Shown: in pieces, positions 59,491-64,000 of the stretch | Numbering within the stretch: the first letter of the stretch is position 1 | Layout of the letters: each line of letters opens with the position of its first letter | NCBI GenBank assembly: GCA_036435485.1 | Contig: CM071595.1 | Location: 3,472,001 to 3,536,000 of the forward strand | From: Saposhnikovia divaricata | Lineage: Eukaryota; Streptophyta; Magnoliopsida; Apiales; Apiaceae | Direction of reading: 5' to 3' | Length of the DNA stretch: 64,000 nucleotides | Position numbers and translations under genes: made by a program | Notes under the pieces: generated by a model | What the model was told of the DNA's origin: nothing | The model's input: only the letters and a program-made list of their open reading frames with translations | Databases searched by the model: none

Positions 59491-60413
59491 GGAGCAATTT
59501 CTCTATGAAAGACTTAGGAGAGGCAACCTACATTCTAGGAATGAGGATCTATAGAGATAGATCTAAAAGGATGATCGGTCTAAGTCAGAGTACATACATT
59601 GATAAGGTTTTGCGTCATTTTGGTATGCAAAATGCTAAAAGGGGATATGTCCCTGTGTCTCAAGGGATGACGATCTCTAAAGACCTGTGTCCGAAATCAT
59701 TAGATGAGAAGGACCACATAAATAAAGTTCCATATGCATCAGCAATTGGATCTATCATGTATGCAATGGTATGTACTCGCCCAGATGTTTCGTACGCTTT
59801 GAGCATGACGAGCAGATACCAGTCTAATCCAGGTGAAGGTCACTGGACGGCAGTCAAGAATATTCTAAAGTACCTGAAAAGGACTAAAGATTCATTCTTG
59901 GTGTATGGAGGAGAGGAGAAACTGGTTGTAAAGGGTTACACCGATGCAAGTTTCCAAACAGACAGGGATGATACTGTATCACAGTCTGGTTTTGTGTTTT
60001 GTCTAAATGGAGGTGCTGTAAGCTGGAAGAGTTCAAAGCAAGAAACAGTAGCTGATTCTACAATGGAGGCTGAGTATATTGCAGCTTGTGAAGCGGCTAA
60101 GGAGGCTGTTTGGATTCAAAAATTCATTTCTAATTTGGAAGTAGTTCCATCGATTGCAGATCCCATTGATCTATACTGCGATAATAATGGGGCCATTGAA
60201 CAGGCTAGAGAGCCTAGATCACACTCCCGATCCAAACATATACTCAGGAGATATCACCTCATCCGAGAGATTAATGAAAGGGGTGAAATACATATATGTA
60301 AAGTGCATACAAATGATAACATTGCAGATCCACTGACCAAAGGCCTGTCGCAGCAGAAGCACGACGGTCACACTAGTTCAATGAGTATTAGATACATGGG
60401 TGATTGGATCTAG
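59491..60413 (+). pseudogene. RT C-terminus and RNase H of element A (separated by element B)
   Basis: Continuation of the RT split at 30553. It opens with GSNFSMKDLGEATYILGMRI, directly following KAVRTWL after removal of element B and one GTTAG copy. It then gives VPYASAIGSIMYAMVCTRPD and the RNase H with YTDASFQTD, KQETVADSTMEAEYIAACEA, YCDNNGAIEQ and ADPLTKGL. The first Asp and the Glu in MEAEY are present. It is open to its own stop TAG at 60411-60413, 14 bases before the 3' LTR. This part alone has no internal break. Confidence 0.93.
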
Positions 60414-60416
60414 TGC

Positions 60417-60427
60417 AAGTGGGAGAT
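60417..60427 (+). other. Polypurine tract of element A
   Basis: AAGTGGGAGAT immediately before the 3' LTR. Confidence 0.85.
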
Positions 60428-61990
60428 TGTTAGTGTAGGTGCCCTAGAGGCAATACATTGTTTCTTAAATAAACCTTATGTCATTTGATTATTAAATAAA
60501 TGTATTTATTATGACTTTAATTACTGCGATATATTTGTTAGCATAATAAATGTCCTTAGAATCATGATACACACTGTATAGTTTAAGTACATGACTTGAA
60601 CTTGAGATTATATAATATATCATATTCTTAAAGGTCCCTAGTCGATTATTATTATATCAGGACAATAATTATATATATAGACTAGTATGTTGTTTGACAG
60701 ATAACCACATCTCATTGGTTATAAGTATGGAGATACTAAAGTCAATACATATGTACATGTAGGAGTACATGGTACTGGACAGACCCAAAGTGAGATTCTT
60801 CATGTTAATTAAGTCATAAGAAAGACTCACAGTGATAATGGTGTAATGATCCTTTGACTTGAGATCATTATATTTCTATACGAGGATAATATACTTTGAC
60901 TACATTAAAAGTTACCTTTGACCGGGTGATGATAAAAGTGGACATCGGGTATATTGTGAATCGTATGAGAAATATGAATGATAGATAAAGGATTTAACCC
61001 TCCTATCAGATAGGAGAGATATTATTGGCCTCTTGATTGAGTGAGACTATAAAATGCATAACCGTGCTCAAATAGTGATTTGTTGTTAATAGTCTACTCA
61101 TGGATCAAGTAAACCTGGATTAAATTATGAAGAGGATGACAATAAACATGTCTCGAGTTTAATCTATAATATTTGGTTAAAGGGATTATATTACACGAAG
61201 ACATTAATCACAAAAGGTATTATCGAATCACGATTTAATTATTATTTAACTGGGTAGCAATGATGTATTACTAGATGCCGCTCATTGTTTATTGCCGCTC
61301 ATTGTTTATAATTTTATTGGAGAATAAAATTATTGCCAATTTAATAATAACCTATAGGGTCACACACATAGAACAATTTAAGGAAGAATTAATTTAAATT
61401 AATTAATGATAAATTGGATTTTATTAAATTGATTAAGTAAGACTTAATTAATTGAGCTAAAATAAAATTCAAATATATATGAGATATGATTTTCTAATTA
61501 TAATAATTGACTATGACTTAATTATTATTTAAGTAATAGAATTTGATTCTATTATTTAATAAAACTACTTGGGCTATTTTTCACTTGGGCTAGGTTTTAC
61601 TATGTAAGGCCTTTTCTTTTCACTATCATATAAATACAATATGATAGGTCAAAAGCAAGCTGTGAGAACATATACAGCCGTGAGATAGCTTGAGGGCAGG
61701 AGAGAAAAACCGATATCTCATATCATCCATTGGTGGCTAGTACATCCCTTCCAGGCAAGATCGTGAGACGTTCTTGATATTGTTCGAGTGGATACCATAG
61801 AGGGGGCTTCGAAGAGGAGTGCTCAGTAATCGTGGGAGGCTTTCAACATCGTTATTCTACAATTATAAAGCTTTGATAACGTAAACGTTCTTACTACCAT
61901 GATTATCCGAATTATTATACACGGATCCGGGCTTGGTTTCGATTTTTTATATTTACTGTTTTCGCTGCCTATTGATGATCGAAACCAACA
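60428..61990 (+). repeat. 3' LTR of element A
   Basis: 1563 bp partner of 23141-24702. Contains a private 17-bp tandem duplication (61276-61292 and 61293-61309) with unit TGCCGCTCATTGTTTAT. TATA-like motif at 61629-61636. Confidence 0.95.
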
Positions 61991-61995
61991 AAATA
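61991..61995. other. Target-site duplication of element A (right)
   Basis: AAATA, matching 23136-23140; the satellite resumes from here. Confidence 0.93.
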
Positions 61996-62809
61996 TCCAC
62001 AAATTGGCCCGACTCGATTTTTAACAAAATCCCGTGTGCAAACACCTATTTAGGATTATCCGAAAACCGAGTTTCTATCATATCAGCTCCGATTCAGGTC
62101 CAAATTTCGTCAAATAAAATTTCATTGAATTATAATAATCCATAAGAATAAAATATGTAAAAATATCCCTAATCTGGTTTGACTCAATTTTTAACAATAT
62201 CTCGTGTACTAACCCCTTTGAGGATTATTCGAAAACCGAGTTTCGGTAATTTCAACCCCGATTCAGGTCTGAACTGCACCAAATAAAATTTCATTGAATT
62301 CCAATAACCCATAAGAACAAAATATGAAAAAATATCCACAAAATGGTCCGACTTGATTTTTAACAATATGCCATGTACTAGCCCCTTTGAGGATTATCCG
62401 AAAATCGAGTTTCGATCATATCAGCTCCGATTCATGTCCGAATTGCGTCAAATAAAATTTCGTTGAATCCCAATAACCCATAGGAACAAAATATGTAAAA
62501 ATATCCACAAAATGGTCTGACTTGAGTTTTAACAATATCCCGTGTACTAACCCCTTTGAGAATTTTCCGAAAACCGAGTTTCGATCATATCAACTCCGAT
62601 TCCGGTCCGAACTGCGTCAAATAAAATTTCGTTGAATTCCAATAACCCATAGGAACAAAATATGTAAAAATATCCAGAAAATGGTCCGACTCGATTTTTA
62701 ACAATATCCCGTGTACTAACCCCTTTGAGGATTATCCGAAAACAGAGTTTCGATCATATCAGCTTCGATTCAAGTCCGAACTGCATCAAATAAAATTTGG
62801 TTGAATGCT

Positions 62810-62944
62810 GGTTTAGGGTTTAAGGTTTAGGGTTTAGGGTTTTAGGATTTAAGGTTTTAGGGTCTAAGGTTTAGGGTTTAGGGTTTAAGGGTAGGGGTTT
62901 AGGGGTTTAAGATTTACGATTTAGGGTTTAGGGTTCAGGGTTCC
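62810..62944. repeat. Telomere-like block in right array
   Basis: TTTAGGG-variant run with the alternative exit GGTTCAGGGTTCC, as in the block at 21840. Confidence 0.87.
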
Positions 62945-63965
62945 TTAGGAACAAAATATGTAAAAATATCCACAAATTGGCCCGACTCAATTTTTAACAA
63001 TACCCCGTATGCTAACACCTTTTTAGGATTATCCGGAAATCGAGTTTCGATCATATCAACTCCGATTCGGGTCTGAATTGCGTGAAATAAAATTTCATTG
63101 AATTCCAATAACCCATAAGAACAAAATATGTAAAAATATCCATAAAATGGTTCGACTCGATTTTTAAAAATATCCCGTGTACTAACCCCTTTGAGGATTA
63201 TCCGAAAACTGAGTTTCGGTCATTTCAGCCCCGATTCAGGTTCGACCGGCACCAAATAAAATTTCATTGAATTCCAATAACCCACAGGAACAAAATATGT
63301 AAAAATATCCATAAAATGGTCCGACTCGATTTTTAACAATATCCCGTGTACTAACCCCTTTGGGAATATCCGAAAATCGAGTTTCGATTATATTAGTTCC
63401 GATTCAGGTCCGAAATGCGTAAAATAAATTTTTATTGAATCCTAATAACCCATAAGAACAAAATATGTAAAAATGTCCATAAAATGGTCCGACCCGATTT
63501 TTAACAATATTTCGTGTACTAACCCCTTTGATGATTATCCGAAAACAGATTTTCAATCATATCAGGTCCGATTCAGGTTCGAACTACGTCAAATAAATTT
63601 TTGTTGAATTTTAATAACCCATAGGAACAAAATATATAAAAATATCCACAAAATGGTCCGAATGGATTTTTAGCAATATCCCGTGTACTAACCCCTTTGA
63701 GAATTTTTCGAAAGCCGAGTTTCGATCGTATCAGCTCCGATTCCGGTCCGAACTGCGTCAAATAAAATTTCATTGAATTCCAATAACCCATAGGAACCAA
63801 ATATGTAAAAATATACACATAGTGGTCCGACTCGATTTTTAACAATATCCCGTGTACTAACCCCTTTGAGGATTATCTGAAAACCGAGTTTCGATCATAT
63901 CAGCTTCGATTCAAGTCTGAACTGCGTCAAATAAAATTTGGTTGAATGTTGGTTTATGGTTTAAA

Positions 63966-64000
63966 GTTTTTTTTCCGGGTAAATGAGGATTACTCCTCGT
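63966..64000. other. Possible end of the satellite array
   Basis: A T-run followed by CCGGGTAAATGAGGATTACT, which matches neither monomer nor telomere-like block. Too short to identify. Confidence 0.45.

Larger units (their letters stand above)
23141..61990 (+). mobile_element. Element A: Ty1/copia LTR retrotransposon, Angela/BARE-like, interrupted
   Basis: Outermost element of the nest. LTRs of 1562 and 1563 bp begin TGTTA and end CCAACA. A 5-bp target duplication AAATA flanks it (23136-23140 and 61991-61995), and the satellite sequence continues correctly once element and duplication are removed. A primer-binding site follows the 5' LTR and a polypurine tract precedes the 3' LTR. Order is gag, protease, integrase, RT, RNase H, as in Ty1/copia. 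The gag start and protease resemble the Angela/BARE lineage (recognition from memory, not a search). Without element B and the MITE it is about 9.1 kb. Stops, frameshifts and two insertions make it inactive. By hand count its LTRs differ at roughly 35 positions, the oldest insertion here. Confidence 0.95.
61991..63965. repeat. Satellite array, right part
   Basis: Same ~168-bp monomers as the left array. The first monomers match 20510 onward (shared GTGCAAACACCTATTTAGG variant and the CCTTAGGAACAAAATATG junction after the telomere-like block), so this is a further copy of the older HOR form. The final monomer runs into a mutated telomere-like start (GGTTTATGGTTTAAAG) at about 63950. Confidence 0.93.

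Overview
This window is repeat DNA from a plant nuclear genome. There is no host gene, tRNA, rRNA or CRISPR array that I can support. The plant origin follows from long LTR retrotransposons of plant Ty1/copia and Ty3/gypsy types, primer-binding sites matching initiator-methionine tRNA, a hAT-type MITE, and degenerate TTTAGGG (plant telomere-type) blocks. The species cannot be fixed from the sequence; a eudicot seems likely.

Layout. (1) Positions 1-23135 are a tandem satellite with a basic monomer of about 168 bp, organised in higher-order units (HORs). The first three HORs are almost identical (2289, 2289 and 2282 bp); later ones vary (about 1630-2350 bp). Each normally carries one block of about 110-135 bp of degenerate TTTAGGG repeats flanked by truncated monomers. 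(2) Positions 23141-61990 are a three-deep nest of LTR retrotransposons inserted in that satellite. (3) Positions 61991 to about 63965 resume the same satellite exactly where it was broken. The last ~35 bases look like a different sequence, a possible array edge.

The nest. Element A (23141-61990, + strand, target duplication AAATA) is an Angela/BARE-like Ty1/copia element with 1.56-kb LTRs. It is about 9.1 kb once insertions are removed and is now a pseudogene with stops and frameshifts. A 759-bp hAT-like MITE (27963-28721, 8-bp duplication CCTATGGT) lies in its pol region. Element B (30554-59485, - strand, duplication GTTAG) sits in the reverse transcriptase of A. It is a SIRE/Maximus-like copia element with 1.37-kb LTRs, about 13.4 kb without its own insertion. 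It has a large gag, a nearly complete pol, and downstream of pol a broken extra ORF of about 1,060 codons with a coiled coil. Element C (37203-52681, - strand, duplication AGGAA) sits in the RNase H of B. It has 5.0-kb LTRs and a 5.4-kb interior holding only decayed Ty3/gypsy chromovirus-type protease, RT, RNase H and integrase remnants.

LTR divergence by hand count is about 2.3% (A), 0.6% (B) and 0.4% (C), which agrees with the nesting order. The C family is notable: its LTRs are nearly identical while its pol is wrecked, so this copy was probably mobilised in trans. The observations most worth checking are the telomere-like blocks built into the satellite HOR, the extra ORF of B, the motif shared between the LTR and 3' non-coding region of B, and the regularly spaced ACGT repeats in the LTR of C.
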